From: Naganishia liquefaciens
Taxonomy: Eukaryota > Basidiomycota > Tremellomycetes > Filobasidiales > Filobasidiaceae
Reading direction: 5' to 3'
Length of the DNA: 64,000 bases
NCBI GenBank assembly: GCA_013423385.1
Contig: BLZA01000043.1
Location: 62,001 to 126,000, forward strand
Within the stretch, counting starts at the first letter, position 1, and the number at the start of each line of letters is the position of its first letter. This document shows, in pieces, positions 33,701-45,231 of this stretch. The notes under the pieces were generated by a model. It saw only the letters and a list, made by a program, of their open reading frames with translations. It was not told the origin of the DNA and searched no databases. Made by a program: the position numbers and the translations under genes.

Positions 33701-34027
33701 ATTGTTCCAGATGTCGATTAGCTGACGTTGTCTTTTCAGGCCGAACACGACTCGGATGACGAGGACGCTGCGCCCCGTGGCGACAAGGCTGATAAGCCCA
33801 AGGACCGAAAACGTGGGAGCGGTGGAGCGGGCAAGGGCAAAGACAAGCGCTCTGCCGCTCCCTTGAACGCTGACGAATCCGCCAAGTCGCCGCGTGTGAA
33901 CAAGAAGGCGCGGACGGACGGTGATGGCGCGGAAAAGGCAGAGGAGGGCAAGGATAAGACGTTGGGCAAGAATTTGGGTGGATTGATCGGCAAGAAGCGA
34001 AAGATGCGCAAGGCGGGCGGCAAATAA
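30727..34027 (+). CDS. NOP4: Nucleolar RNA-binding protein NOP4 (RBM28 homologue)
   Basis: Four-RRM protein needed for 27S pre-rRNA processing and large-subunit assembly in the nucleolus. RRM1: MTVFVSSLPYETTTTDLITH with GVGYVTFTSKEDAEKAV. RRM2: IRTIVLSGIPTDVDRDTLWK. RRM3: RLIIRNLAWNVTEQDLRTLF with RGFAFVWYLSKNDAEKAI. RRM4: STLFIRNLPFEATEEELRDL with RGTGFACFWKKEDADRAL. Between RRM3 and RRM4 lies a strongly acidic stretch (EEEEEEGSSDEETEDEDAE), typical for NOP4. A degenerate RRM with SKGYGFLEMRSHQDALKVLR follows. The C-terminal tail is Lys-rich and ends LIGKKRKMRKAGGK. About six introns; about 950-980 residues. Confidence 0.95.
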
Positions 34028-34659
34028 TCGATTAGTAGACTGCTTGTACTGCGTGTATGGCGGGGGATGATTGTATGGCATAGCGGATCGCCGAAGTGTC
34101 ATGCGCATGAATCTGGTATGATCGAATTTGACTCGACGACTAGGCCGCGAAGAAAGAGGATTCGAAATCGATCATTCGCTAACGACTAGACCAATATCAC
34201 GATCGATAGCAATAATATTATATCCCAGCTTTCGCACCCACCCGAGCCGACTGTGAGCTATCCAAGGCGGCAGTACCCGCCCGTCTATATTCGCAGCCGA
34301 GCGAGGCATGGCAATCGACATCGCCGAACCCCGAGGACGAAATGCGATATCTCTCTGGATCCCCGTGATTTTCTGGAATTCCTTGCGAGCCAAGCCAGGT
34401 ATTTCAGCTGGTGGCTGGCATTCCGAGCACGACTTTCGGGACCCGGCGTTCCAGTGTCTTCCGCTCCGTCTCCCTACACCCCCAGCTCTCTCGACGTCCC
34501 AGAAAGGGAAACCAGCGATCCCCCCACGCGACGGAACGGAAGAGGCTGGGTCGGTCGATCAAAAGTCGAGCTATCGCTCGGAGGTCCGAAAGGCAGGCGG
34601 ATGCAGATCAGATACCCACGCCCACTGTGAATTTCTCATCCCAGCTGCGGGGCATATTA
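34028..34659. other. Intergenic stretch
   Basis: 3' flank of NOP4 and promoter of the Dal5-type permease. Open frames on the plus strand run into the permease but carry no recognisable domain. Nothing else seen. Confidence 0.4.
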
Positions 34660-36487
34660 ATGACCGCCCGTCAGCCAGCCAGCCAGCCAGGCCTTGGTCA
34701 CAGCCGCGAACATGCCCACTTCACCATGCTCCGAATCGACCTGCTCATCCTTCCGCTCCTGACGCTCGCATACGGCCTGCAGTACTACGACAAGGCCGTC
34801 CTCGGCTCTGCCACACTGTTCGGTATCCTCAAAGACCTCGACTTGACGCCGGCGCGATATAGCCAGGCCAACGCATGCTTCTACTATGGCTACCTCGCCG
34901 GAGCCATGCCCTGTGCATGGGCATGCTTGAGGTTTAGGCGACATTTGAATTTGTTTCTGGGCAGCTGTGTCGTGTTGTGGGGTGCGGTCGTCATGATGAC
35001 GCCGCTCGTGCGTGATTGGCGTGGGCTATACGCTCAGCGGGTGTTTCTTGGGTGAGCGTGTGCGGTATCGTCACGATGAGGAGATGGCGTTGACGAGGAC
35101 AGCTTCATCGAGGCGTCGGTTTCGCCCGGATTTGTCGCCATCACCCGGATATGGTATACCAAGCAAGAACAGCCGATCAGGCTCGGCATATGGTAGTAAG
35201 TCGTGTTCTCCTTTTCTCCCATCCATTGATCTAACCTAACCATCGCTAGCTCGGCCACAGGGCTATTCAGCATCTTTTCCGGACTTGTCAACAGACGACT
35301 CGGTGCCGTCGAGACATCGCTCGCTCCATGGAAACTCGTACGTACTTTACCATTCTATGGATCCATCGACACGACCGCTAATAGCCCTCCACTCAGATCT
35401 TCCTCGTTCCCGGCGCCATCACCGTCTTCTTCGGCATCCTCCTCCTGCTCATTCTCCCTCCCTCACCACTCCGTCCGCCCATTCTTCGTATAAAGGGATA
35501 CAACGCTCTACCTCATACCGTCCTGCAGATGACGCACGAAAAGATCACGGCCGACCACGGAGACGGCGAGAGCGCCGGTTGGAGCTGGAATCAAGCGCGA
35601 GAGGCCGTGCTGGATGTCAAAATTTGGGGGTTCTTGCTCATGGCGACAGCGATCTACATTGTACGTTCCCCACCACGCATCTATCGTCCCGCACACTGCG
35701 CTCATCCTCGCCCTCTTCCACGCAGGTGAACGGTAGCGTCACCGTTTTTGGCCCTCTCCTTGTCAAATCCATCGGCTACACCTCTCTTCAAGCGACACTC
35801 CTCCTCACGCCAGGCGGCGCAACCACTTGCATCGCCATCTACCTTTTCGCCCTCCTCGCCACCCCCCCGCGCCTCGCGCGAATTCCATACGCGCGCACGG
35901 GCCTACTCGTCCTTTCGTGTCTTCCACCCATCATCGGCGCGTGCATGTGCTGGAAGGGCGATTGGGGGAACAAGGCCGTCCCGCTGGCGGGATATTATCT
36001 CTTGCCGACGTTTGGAGCACCGTTCGTGTTGCTTCTCGGATGGAGTACGGCGAATGTCAAGGGCGGGACCAAGCAGGCGATCGCGAGCGGGGCGATCTTT
36101 GTGGGTTATAACCTGGTACGTTCTCCCTTCATTCCTTTGACGGCTTCGGATCGAGGCAGCTGACCTTGGATTGACTACAAGGGCAACATTGCATCATCGT
36201 ACATTCTTCTTGCCCAAGAAGCAGAAAACCACTATCCCACAACGTTCAAGACCGTCATCGGCGTCATGGGCGCTACCGTTGCCATCACGCTGTTCCTAGC
36301 GTTCGTCATGGCGCGGGAGAATGCCAGGCGGGATGCCTCGAAGCGGGCGAGGCGGAACGATGGTTCGATGATGGGTGAGGTGCGAGAGGGCGATGAAAAG
36401 GCCGTGGGGCTGAGTGGCGCGGAAGATGACGAAGTGCGGGGAGATGTGAGTGACGGACGGGATGAAAGGTTTAGGTATACGTTGTAG
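34660..36487 (+). CDS. MFS permease of the Dal5/allantoate (anion:cation symporter) family
   Basis: Plasma-membrane transporter of the major facilitator superfamily, ACS family (yeast Dal5, Tna1, Vht1 group), which imports organic acids such as allantoate or nicotinate. Blocks: IDLLILPLLTLAYGLQYYDK (TM1 with the Asp of the family), YYGYLAGAMPCAWACLRFRR, FLGFIEASVSPGFVAITRIW with WYTKQEQPIRLGIWYSATG, then PWKLIFLVPGAITVFFGILL. A cytosolic middle loop and six further helices follow, ending FKTVIGVMGATVAITLFLAF and an acidic tail. About five short introns. The ATG at 34660 is chosen; one at 34726 would start at the first helix. Either way the N-terminal cytosolic tail is shorter than the 50-80 residues usual for Dal5 relatives, so an upstream exon may be missing. 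Substrate unknown. Confidence 0.85.
34672..34691. repeat. (CAGC)n microsatellite
   Basis: Five tetranucleotide units sit at the very start of the permease reading frame. A change by one unit would shift the frame if the upstream ATG is used. Confidence 0.8.
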
Positions 36488-37029
36488 GTTTCTTTCGATG
36501 TTTCACGAACAGCAATGGACTATTATAGACGATCTTCCGGAAACCATGAATGCTACTGTGGTTCTGAACGTCTGCGTAGACTTGTGCCATGCGATCTGCG
36601 TGGTACGCGAATATGCCCACCGATGATGGACAGCATCGACAGACAACAACGGTATCGCACACGAGTCGCGAGCTGTAGTTTTATGCTGTTGGGGCTGTTG
36701 AGCGTTCCCAGAGGCTGCCGCGCGGAGCCTGCCGATGCATATCATTCATCGACTGAACTGACGCACCTCCCGCTGATTCCTGCGAATGCCTGTCCTTTGT
36801 CCTGAATGAGCGGCGTCGCTGTAATCCCTAAACCCCGCCCAGCAAAGTTGCCGGCCGCCGAACAGCTCACCGTACTACCGTACCGTGACCCGATCGACTA
36901 ACAGCGATGGATTGATGACTCATATATATCCGCTTGACGACGCCAAAGGACTCTATCTTCTCACATCGCCTCTTGCTTGCCTGTTCTCCTGACCTACTGC
37001 AACACGCACAGCATCCAGTCTTCAACGCC
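36488..37029. other. Intergenic stretch
   Basis: 3' flank of the permease and promoter of UBC8. No gene or RNA recognised. Confidence 0.4.
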
Positions 37030-37859
37030 ATGAGCTCTCCGAAACGCCGTACCGATACAGATGTCATGAAACTGTAAGTCATCCCATGTCTCGCTGTTTC
37101 CGCCGCCGCTCTTGAGCTGACGATCGCGTGACCAGCTTGATGTCGGATTTCGATGTCAACCTTGTCAACGATAGCATGTCGGAATTCTACGTCAAGTTTA
37201 AGGGTCCGACGGAAAGTATGCAACTCGAATTCTGCTGCTGCTTGACATGCTAATGTCAGTATAGCTCCGTTCGAGGGCGGTGTGTGGAGTATCCATGTCG
37301 AGCTGCCCGAGCAGTATCCGTACAAGAGTCCATCGATCGGCTTTATGAACAAGATTTTCCATCCGAATATCGATGAGCAGTAAGCCCGCTTCGGGTATGG
37401 GCAGGAGTCATGATGAGCTGATGGCTTGAAAAGGAGTGGATCCGTTTGCCTCGACGTGATTAACCAGACCTGGTCGCCAATGTACGGTAAGTGCGCACAA
37501 GCTCCGGTTACATCCCTTTGCCATCGTTAAGTACACTACAACCCTTACATTTTACTCAATTCCCAGAACTCATCAACATTTTCGAATCTTTCCTCCCACA
37601 ACTCCTTCGCTACCCAAACGCCGCCGATCCCCTCAACGGCGAAGCCGCAGCGCTCTTCATGCGCTCACCAGACGAATACGCACGTAAAGTCCGGGAACAC
37701 GTCAAGCGGTATGCAGGCGCCAAGGATGCACAGGATGCGCTGGAAGGTGGTGGGGAGGCCGAGCATGGCGCGAGTGAGGAAGATGAGGATGAGGATGGCG
37801 AGATGAGCGATATGGGAGAGATGAGTGATGATGAGGCGGCGGGGGCGATGGACATGTAG
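37030..37859 (+). CDS. UBC8: Ubiquitin-conjugating enzyme E2, UBC8/UBE2H type
   Basis: E2 enzyme; yeast Ubc8 works with the GID E3 ligase in degrading gluconeogenic enzymes. [20 protein letters not shown] opens the UBC fold, followed by [40 protein letters not shown], then [20 protein letters not shown], where Cys in GSVCLDV is the catalytic residue. Next come [20 protein letters not shown] and an acidic tail ([20 protein letters not shown]), characteristic of UBC8. Four introns. About 185-190 residues, slightly shorter than yeast Ubc8 (218). Confidence 0.95.
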
Positions 37860-38333
37860 GACGATCGGGCCCGCTTGTGGAATCGGGGTCAACACATCCA
37901 CATTCGTCATTCCGGCAGGTCATTCCTCGGCTTCCGACAATTCTTCCTCTACTTTTGGCAATCCTGCCGAGGGCAGGGTCATCCGATCTCCGCTGCATCA
38001 AGTCCTTTCAATTGGAACTCCAACATTTTTTCTTAAGTAGCTTTTTAACAGTTGTACACGGTCATATCTCGGCAGCACGTATATCACGAGAGTCTCTCTT
38101 GATCATAAGTATTCATCCCTTCGATTTGAGGGTTAAATACCGGTAGGGAGAACGCCCGCTCATCGATAATGCTGGGATCTCTCTCGTTGGAAGACATGGC
38201 AGTCTCCTGCGGCTTATCAATATTCGCATTCTCTCATAGCTCGGATACAGGACAAAGACATACGGATACTACTCGATACATTACACAGGGCACACAAGCT
38301 TGTTCCAAGGAAGGAAGCCGCGTTTGCAAATTC
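37860..38333. other. Convergent intergenic stretch
   Basis: 3' flanks of UBC8 and of the short-chain dehydrogenase. No gene recognised. Confidence 0.4.
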
Positions 38334-39411
38334 TTACGTCAACAAGGCACCACCATCCAAGACGACACAAGTCCCAGTAGTGTATGATCTACGCGCCCGA
38401 TCAGCCCACTGTAATCAAAACCAATCTTACAAAGACTCACCCTTTCATAAGATACAGATACCCCTCGGCGATTTCCTCTGGCAAACCCACTTTACCCGTC
38501 AACAACTTGTCTTCATAGTGCTTGAAGATTGCCTGCTTCCCCTCGGCCGGCATGGCGTCCCACATAGGGGTATCAACAGCTCCGGGAATGATGCAGTTGA
38601 CACGAGTCGGCGCAAGGTCGACGGCAAGACCGCGTGTGACACTCTGATTGAACGGAACGTTACAGCAAGATTAGGCGCTGTCGATTCGCATTGAGGGATG
38701 AGTTGCACTCACTTCGACGGATCCTGCCATGCCGGAAGCGACGGACCATCCCTTGGCGGGTTTATAGACGACGGTTCCCTGTGCATGCTTTAGTCGGCAA
38801 GGACTGAGCCGAGAGGCAACGAGAAACTCACGGATGTAAGTGTGATGCTTCCGAATCTGCCTCGATCTTTCATGAAAGGTTGAGCGTGCTTGATGACGCG
38901 AAGGGCTCCCCAGTATCGGACTTCAAACCCCTGCATCATTCCATTCAGTCTTGATTACAGCCGAAGCTAAAACCTTGGGGAGAGGGACTCACGGCCTTGG
39001 CTGCATCCAGATCCGTATCCATCAAGTGTCCCAGCATGAGGGCGTCTCCGGCCGTAAAGACGACATGATCAATGCCCTGCTGTTTCTCGCCCTCGGTATC
39101 GGCCGCCACCCAATCAACGAATTGCTTGACAGAATCCTCGGAGCGTAGATCAATGGCTCGACCTTGGATCGATCCCGAGCTCGAAGTGGCCTTGAGATCG
39201 GAGATGGCCGATGATACTCGATCCGGAGAAGACGATGCGATGTAGACGTGCGCGGAAGATTCCAATGCCGCTTCGGCGGCGGCCCGTCCTTTGGAGTAGG
39301 GTCTTAGGGCTCGACGAGGAGGTTGAATGGAGAGGGGAGCTTACCTATTCCCGCGGATCCGCCGATAACGATGACCTTCTTATGCTGGAGTTTGTTGGTG
39401 TATTTGGACAT
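38334..39411 (-). CDS. Short-chain dehydrogenase/reductase
   Basis: Classical SDR with Rossmann fold. MSKYTNKLQHKKVIVIGGSA carries the cofactor motif GGSAGIG (a TGxxxGxG variant). It continues with HVYIASSSPDRVSSAISDLK, DHVVFTAGDALMLG (the NNAG-like position), FEVRYWGALRVIKHAQPFMK, GSITLTSGTVVYKPAKGWSV (catalytic Ser and region of Tyr/Lys), GLAVDLAPTRVNCIIPGAVD, and a tail YLYLMKGSYTTGTCVVLDGG ending ALLT. Four to five introns; the last one was resolved by requiring the usual YTTGxxxxxDGG end. The canonical YxxxK appears as a KGWSVASG-type stretch here, so activity is uncertain and the substrate is unknown. About 255 residues. Confidence 0.88.
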
Positions 39412-39755
39412 TTTAAATTCGGTACGAACGATAATTTGAGGGAAGAATATGCAGATGACCGGCTGGGTCGCTCTGATATATAGTACCTCGTCGTTCGTCA
39501 CTAAGAGTCGAGCGAGCCGGTGGGCTGAGGTGTCGTATGGCTATCGAACGCCGAGACGATCCCGTGATTTCAGATTTCCGACATCTATTCCTATCGCGCC
39601 CTCCACCTCGGTGAGTCATCCATCAGCTTCCGCCGAGCGTGCCGTGGGTGCGCATCACTGACCGGCATCGTCGTGCTGCCCAACCAAGGAAGGATACATC
39701 GCTCGCTCAGTCTCGTAACAACCACTTTCCTGGGTCCATTCGGGCTGCTTCACAG
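39412..39755. other. Divergent promoter region
   Basis: Short intergenic stretch between the dehydrogenase and the NAPE-PLD-like gene; nothing else recognised. Confidence 0.4.
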
Positions 39756-41952
39756 ATGTCTCGCGTCCGCAACGCACTCTCACGAACTACTCGTCTCGGA
39801 ATGGTCGCCGCTGCTGCATCCCGGGTGACCGTCACCCTTCCGGAGCCATCCGCGTCGTCCGTGCCCGAGGGCAAGCCTTCGCATTGGGCAAACGAGCAAG
39901 GTACATTATTCCGTAACCCATGGGACTCGTTCCGCAAAGTCGTAAGTCTCTTCCATCTCGAGATTCAAGAAAAAGTACTCATGTCTTTTGACGGTAGGGA
40001 TTCGGCGATTTCGTGGACATGATTTATCAAGTACAGTTGAAAGGCACTCCGGAACCGCTTTCGACCACCGCCGAACGGATCCCTGTTCACACACCCGATT
40101 TCTCACTCACGAGCAAGCTTCCCGCATCGCAAATCAAGGCGACATGGCTCGGCCATGCTTGCTTCCTCTTGGAATTGCCCAGTACTGGCGAGGGACAACG
40201 AGGAATGCGGGTCTTGTTGGATCCCGTGTTCAGCGAGCGGTGTTCGCCGAGTGCGTGGGTGGGGCCGAAAAGGTTCACGAAAGTGTGTTGCCAGGTGGAG
40301 GATTTGCCGGAAGTGGATGCCATTGTGAGTCCGCATTGGAGCCTTGGATGATATCGTTGAGCGGAAAGGGAGGCTTCTATGGGTCCCGAGATCGGACGGC
40401 GAACGAAAGATCGGTTGCTGATGGGCAATCCGAGCACAGGTGTGATTGCTTGATCTGCAGGCATAGGCTTGAAAGCTCAGCACATGCTCGATCGCCGGGC
40501 AGATCGGAAAGGACTGTGGCTTTGCGAGTCAACCTCTGTCCGACGACATCGTCTCCGAATTATATGGAACTCGCTGGTTACCAGTTGTCAATTTCGGTGG
40601 ACAGCTCGAATGGGGTCCTGCGAGGAAAGTACAGATGACTTTGCCGGTAGTCTTGAGGTGATGAGAACGAGCGATCAAAGGACTGGTTTGAATATTGTCT
40701 GGTATCGATCTCGCAGCGGTTCGTATGGCTTCGGGCTACATTTTCACCCTTAGCCATGTAGTCGGCAACAAGTCCTGTTCACAGCCTCCCCTCTGATATG
40801 TCATTTTTGCTGATCCCTGCTTGTGTGATAGATCATCTCCCACAACCACTACGATCGTATGCTTGACCGTGCCGTGCTCATGCCTTCTGCTAATCTTCTC
40901 GTTTCCCAGATCTGGATATCCCGACACTCACCCGTCTCCAAGCATCTCAAAAGACAACGCCGCAACTCTTCATGCCCCTCAACACGCTATACGCCCTTCC
41001 AGCTTCTCTACAACGCGCATACAATACGACCGAGCTCGACTGGTGGAATGGTGCGGTGCTGGATGTGCAGGGGATTGGAAGGGCAAGATTGACGGCGTTG
41101 CCGAGTCAGCATTTCACGGTGGGTTTTGTGGCCATGATTTCCTCGTTCCCAGTTCTTATCAGTACGAAAACCGATCACATATCGACAGGCTCGCGGAGTT
41201 TTCGATCGGAATCATGCACTCTGGGCTAGCTGGGCGGTTGAGCATCTCATTGCTGATGATGCCGGCCAAGACAAAGTTGGTGCCAAAGTGTGGTTCGGCG
41301 GTGACACTGGTAAGTCATCCGTCTCGTTGCTTGTTTTCGCTAAGCTAAGGTCTGTGTGGAAAAGGCTACTGCAGCGTATCGGACGGTCAGCACGGCGTCG
41401 ATCCTCATGCACCTGTCTGTCCCGCTTTCAAAGAGATTGGCGAAAAGTACGGCGGGTTTGATCTCGGTTTAATTCCTATTGGGTACGTGCTCCTCCCTGC
41501 GCTCAAAAGCTTTTCATCGGACTGACAGACATTCCAGCGCATACGACCCGAGGGGCTTCATGAGTCCTATTCACAATGGGCCGATGGACGCAGTGCGCAT
41601 GTTCCAGGATACGGTAAGCGTGCTTATCGAATTTCTGAGGTGCACATAGGCTAATCTTCGTTGTCAGCGTTGCCGCACCGGTGTCGGAATCCACTGGGGT
41701 AAGTCAAGTCGAGAATGAGACAAGATCAAAAGGCTGACTATTACGATGGGCTCCCAGGCGTCTGGCGTCTCACGTCTGGTAAGTCGGCATTCATTCGGTG
41801 GAAAGCGAAGCTGACATTGCTTGGCGACTGAAGAACCTATTGACGAGCCTCCGAAGCGTCTCGCCGAGGCACGGGAGGAACTAGGTCTTAAAGAGTCAGA
41901 CTTTGGAGTGATGGAGATCGGGCAGACGAGGGGTTTCGATGTCGCCGCTTGA
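39756..41952 (+). CDS. FMP30: NAPE-PLD/FMP30-type metallo-beta-lactamase-fold phospholipase
   Basis: Zn-dependent phospholipase D that releases N-acylethanolamines; the yeast relative Fmp30 is in the mitochondrial inner membrane. The start MSRVRNALSRTTRLGMVAAA looks like a mitochondrial presequence. Family blocks: HWANEQGTLFRNPWDSFRKV, KATWLGHACFLLELP, VLLDPVFSERCSPSAWVGPK, metal motif IISHNHYDHLDIPTL, ALPSQHFTARGVFDRNHALW, VWFGGDTGYCSV, IGAYDPRGFMSPIHNGPMDA, VGIHWGVWRLTSEPIDEPPK. The metal motif lies in a 25-base exon (40832-40856) after an intron of 507 bases (40325-40831), ten times the local norm. About eight introns; about 430 residues. Confidence 0.92.
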
Positions 41953-42662
41953 GCGAATGGCGGACTGACTGTAGATTCTCAGCTTGGCGCGGATAGTGAG
42001 ACTTGTATTATGCTTTGAACGTCAGGCAGGGTTTAAGCCAAACTCGTAACCTCCTCCGAGATGCATCCTTGATCCTGATTGGACGAATTGCAGGAGTATC
42101 ACGAGCTACAGAACGTGACCTGATACGTCGGGACACTGCCACCGCCTGCCGTTCTGAAGTTTGGGCAAGATTGTTCACTTGCAGAATATCGGCACGGAGA
42201 AAGGCAATAGAATATATAGTGAGTTGATACAAAAAGACTGAAGACGTACCAAGAGGGTGTTGCGTGGTACTCTGACACATTATTGCTGATAGCTCTAGTG
42301 GGTCAGAGCTGAATGTGTGGCTTTCATACCCCTTTCTCAAGATCGGGACCTATTTCTCAAATCATAACTTTCATAACCCAAAGGTTTTCCGGCCCTGTTC
42401 ACCAAACCTTCAGAATACTGTGCTTTTTTTGAACTAGATATCGGTCAAATTATTGGTCATTACGGATAGTCAGGGCTTGCTCTTGGCCGATCGCGTTTCG
42501 CCGAGGAGACGTCGTCAATCGATCTTTGATCTCGGTATGCGCAGTGGCAATAACGTTGCTTGGCGTCGCAGAAAATTGCCAGTCTCCAATTGCAACATGG
42601 CCTGATATCCGCACGCGCACACTCGTTTGCCCATCAACAGGGACAACATTGAGCGGGACTGG
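41953..42662. other. Intergenic stretch
   Basis: 3' flank of the NAPE-PLD-like gene and promoter of the GH5 gene. A minus-strand frame at 42008-42340 has no recognisable domain. Nothing else seen. Confidence 0.4.
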
Positions 42663-44331
42663 ATGGTCTTCCTGACCGTCAACGTCCCTCGCGGGTTCCC
42701 AACATACCTTTATGTCTGCTTTTCGTTACTCGCCGTCGCCTTTGCTCAATCTCGACAACCAAAGGCAGCAGGCCAGGCTGCGGATATCCGAGGAGTCAAT
42801 TTAGGAGGATGGTTCGTGACGGAGCCTTGTGAGTACCGACGTCCGGGTATACTGCGAATCGAAGCTGAAAGTCGACGCTTTTTCAGGGATCACCCCGTCT
42901 CTTTACAGCACCACGAGCGGCGATGCACTGATCGATGAATGGCATCTCTGTGCAGCGTTGGGCAAGAAGGATTCTCTGAAACTTCTTGAAGGTCATTGGG
43001 AGTAAGCAAATGGAGTTATTCCCGAAAGCAGAAACTGACCACGGTAATGACAGCTCTTTCTTCGACCGAGATGACTTCAAAGACATCGCAGAGGCCGGAT
43101 TGAATGCTGTGAGGATAGTACGTTGTCGTATCCCCAGCGTTGATCGAGTACTGAAGCTCGATGCGATTCTTGCGTAAAGCCGGTCGGATACTGGAATGTG
43201 ATCGATATCTTGGACTTCGAGCCCTACGTCGCTGGGGCATACCCGTACATTATTCGCGCTGTCTATTGGGCCGCTGAATTCGGTCTCCAAGCTACGATTG
43301 ATTTGCATGGCGTACCTGGAAGTCAGAATGGCCAAGATAATTCAGGCCTCTCGAATATCGTTTCGTTTCAAGCCAATCAGACCAACTTCGATCGAACGTT
43401 GAGTGCAATACGAAATCTTACCGAGGAGTTTTCGAGGGATATCTACAATGGAACCGTGACCAGTAAGCTGAACTTTTTGATATGCATTCAACGTGCTTGC
43501 AGTTTCTCACACGTCCTTCAGCCATAGAATTGATGAACGAGCCACGAATCAGCGATGCCAACTTTACTATGTCTGAATTAAAGGCGTACTACTCTGCCGC
43601 CTCCCGAGTTGTCCGAGATTCGTCTCAAGGGGCATTGCGCGTCCTCATACACGATGCCTTCTGGGGTCCAGGATACTGGTCCGGTTTCGACCCTATCGCC
43701 AATGACACCTCCACCAGTCCGACATGGCTTGAAATCGATCTTCACAATTACTTCGCTTTCGCTCCCTACAATAATCTTCCTCATGAAGACATTCTGGGCA
43801 AGATTTGCAACACGTCGCAGTACTTGCGCAATACGCCTTCTCTTTCTCCAGTGCTGGTAGGGGAATGGAGCCTAGAGACCGGGACGGCGCCGAATGCGAG
43901 CCCTTTGGGAAGGGCAGCCCAATCTCAGGCAAGACGGACATGGTTCCGTACGCTCTTTGAGGCGCAACTTGCAGCGTATTCGGCATACGGATGGTACTTT
44001 TGGACTTGGAAGACGGAGTGTGAGTCTTTGGCCAGCGCTTGCGATCCTTGGACGCTAAGACGGTATGCTGAATCCAGATGACATCAACACTTGGAGTTAC
44101 CGACGTGGTATTCAGGACGGATGGATCCCGCCCGACGTCGCGAACACCTCTCAACTGGTGTTTCCACTTCTGGCAAACGGATGCATAAACACAACCTTTG
44201 AGTATACCGCGCCATCGAGCCCGAAACCCCAATTTGGAGCAGCAACGTCCGAACATCAATCCACGAAGCTTGCGGTCTCTGTGTATCCAGCGCTGTTGAT
44301 GATAATCATTGCTTGTCTTGAAATCGTATAG
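42663..44331 (+). CDS. GH5 exo-beta-1,3-glucanase-like protein, probably GPI-anchored
   Basis: Cell-wall glucanase of glycoside hydrolase family 5 (EXG-like). MVFLTVNVPRGFPTYLYVCF then SLLAVAFAQ is a signal peptide. [20 protein letters not shown] is the family N-terminal block. DFKDIAEAGLNAVRIPVGYW follows, then ATIDLHGVPGSQNG, IELMNEPRISDANF (Glu acid/base), LEIDLHNYFAF, VLVGEWSLETGT (Glu nucleophile), YGWYFWTWKTE and YRRGIQDGWIP. The C-terminus has a Ser/Thr-rich spacer and a hydrophobic end (YPALLMIIIACLEIV), as in GPI-anchored wall enzymes. Several Asn-X-Ser/Thr sites. Five introns; about 450 residues. Both catalytic Glu are present. Confidence 0.92.
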
Positions 44332-44583
44332 TGAACGGCAGATCCGAATATAGAAATTAGTCAAATGGCATAGAATTCCCTCTTTTGCAACATATATGCG
44401 CGGTTCAATGTCGTGGAAGGAACGTCGCTTGAGCCTGAGCCTAAAGATTCTCGTCTGAGCGAACTCTCGCTCGAGCACAACATGGTCGTGCAGCTTGCAT
44501 GCTGTCAACCATTAGCGACTCCCTGTTGCTAGGATTTCCGAGCGTGGTGAGCCATATAGCATGATCGCGTTGACTGTCCTCTT
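44332..44583. other. 3' flank of the GH5 gene
   Basis: Non-coding; leads into the repeat region at 44584. Confidence 0.4.
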
Positions 44584-44741
44584 CGCTGACACCGCCACCT
44601 ATGCATACATCAATCGTATATGCAGCTTTCATACACCTTGCCCGCAATGCAGTGAGTATTCAGGGTAATGCGGGAGGGCTGAAATTAATCGCCACCTCTG
44701 CGGGCAGCCGGTAGGCATGAATGCCTTCCCTCTCTTGACTG
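44584..44741 (+). repeat. Diverged extra unit next to the SINE-like repeat
   Basis: Shares a series of short matches in the same order (CATACATCAAT, CATACACCTT, GCAGT-GTATTCAGG) with the start of the repeat copy that begins about 158 bases further right. It therefore looks like an older tandem unit. Its right part also belongs to the inverted repeat described at 44665-45231. Confidence 0.5.
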
Positions 44742-45231
44742 CTGACATATTGCCCGCCTAGACATACATCAATTGTGTATTGAGCCTCCATACACCTTCC
44801 TCGTAGTGCAGTAGTATTCAGGCTGCGTCAGGGCGGGAACCATCGGGCGGTGGTTCAAATCCTGGCGGCTCGACATGTTTTATGTTGGGGTATGCGGGAA
44901 TACGGTCGCGACTGGCGTGCGGCTCGGTTACAGATGTGGCCCTAGGATGGCAATCTGGGGATTACCATAATGGCCGGCTGCATCAGCTTCAGCATTGTTC
45001 CAGTGCTGGGTTGGGCGAAGAGAACACGTTATGTATCCCAGCGGTTCAGGCCGGTGCGCACTATAACAACGGTGGCTTTACACTTTAGCTTTGTGGGAAG
45101 ACGCGAAGGGTACCGGAGTTTTACGAGGAAGCATGTATACGCCCATTTTTTGTGCTTGTCAAATGCTCTGCTGTATATCATTACCTATCGATGTCCGGCA
45201 AATTGCACAAATTAGCTATGTTTCATAACTC
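44665..45231 (+). repeat. tRNA-promoter-bearing (SINE-like) repeat, left copy
   Basis: About 570 bases that recur in inverted orientation at 50572-51148. The core 44752-45145 (394 bases) appears identical to 50662-51055, while both flanks are only roughly 75-85% alike. It contains an A-box-like TAGTGCAGTAGT (44804-44815) and a perfect B-box GGTTCAAATCC (44852-44862) followed by GGCGGCTCGACA, like the T-arm and 3' end of a tRNA. No 5' acceptor strand matches, so this is not a working tRNA. The body reads toward the right copy. An internal open frame of about 68 codons is probably incidental. Confidence 0.75.

Noticed and set aside
697-36487. Purine-use gene cluster
   Set aside because: Only the allantoicase fusion and a distant Dal5-like permease are present, separated by unrelated housekeeping genes.
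40469-40753. Open frame inside the long NAPE-PLD intron
   Set aside because: Would break the conserved DAI-IISHNHYDH junction and has no homology.
44800-44875. Working tRNA gene at the left repeat
   Set aside because: The B-box is perfect, but the T-stem does not pair and no 5' strand complements the CGGCTCG acceptor end.
44882-45088. 68-codon frame identical in both inverted repeats
   Set aside because: Identity follows from the identical DNA core; it starts just after a tRNA-like 3' end, is short and matches no family.
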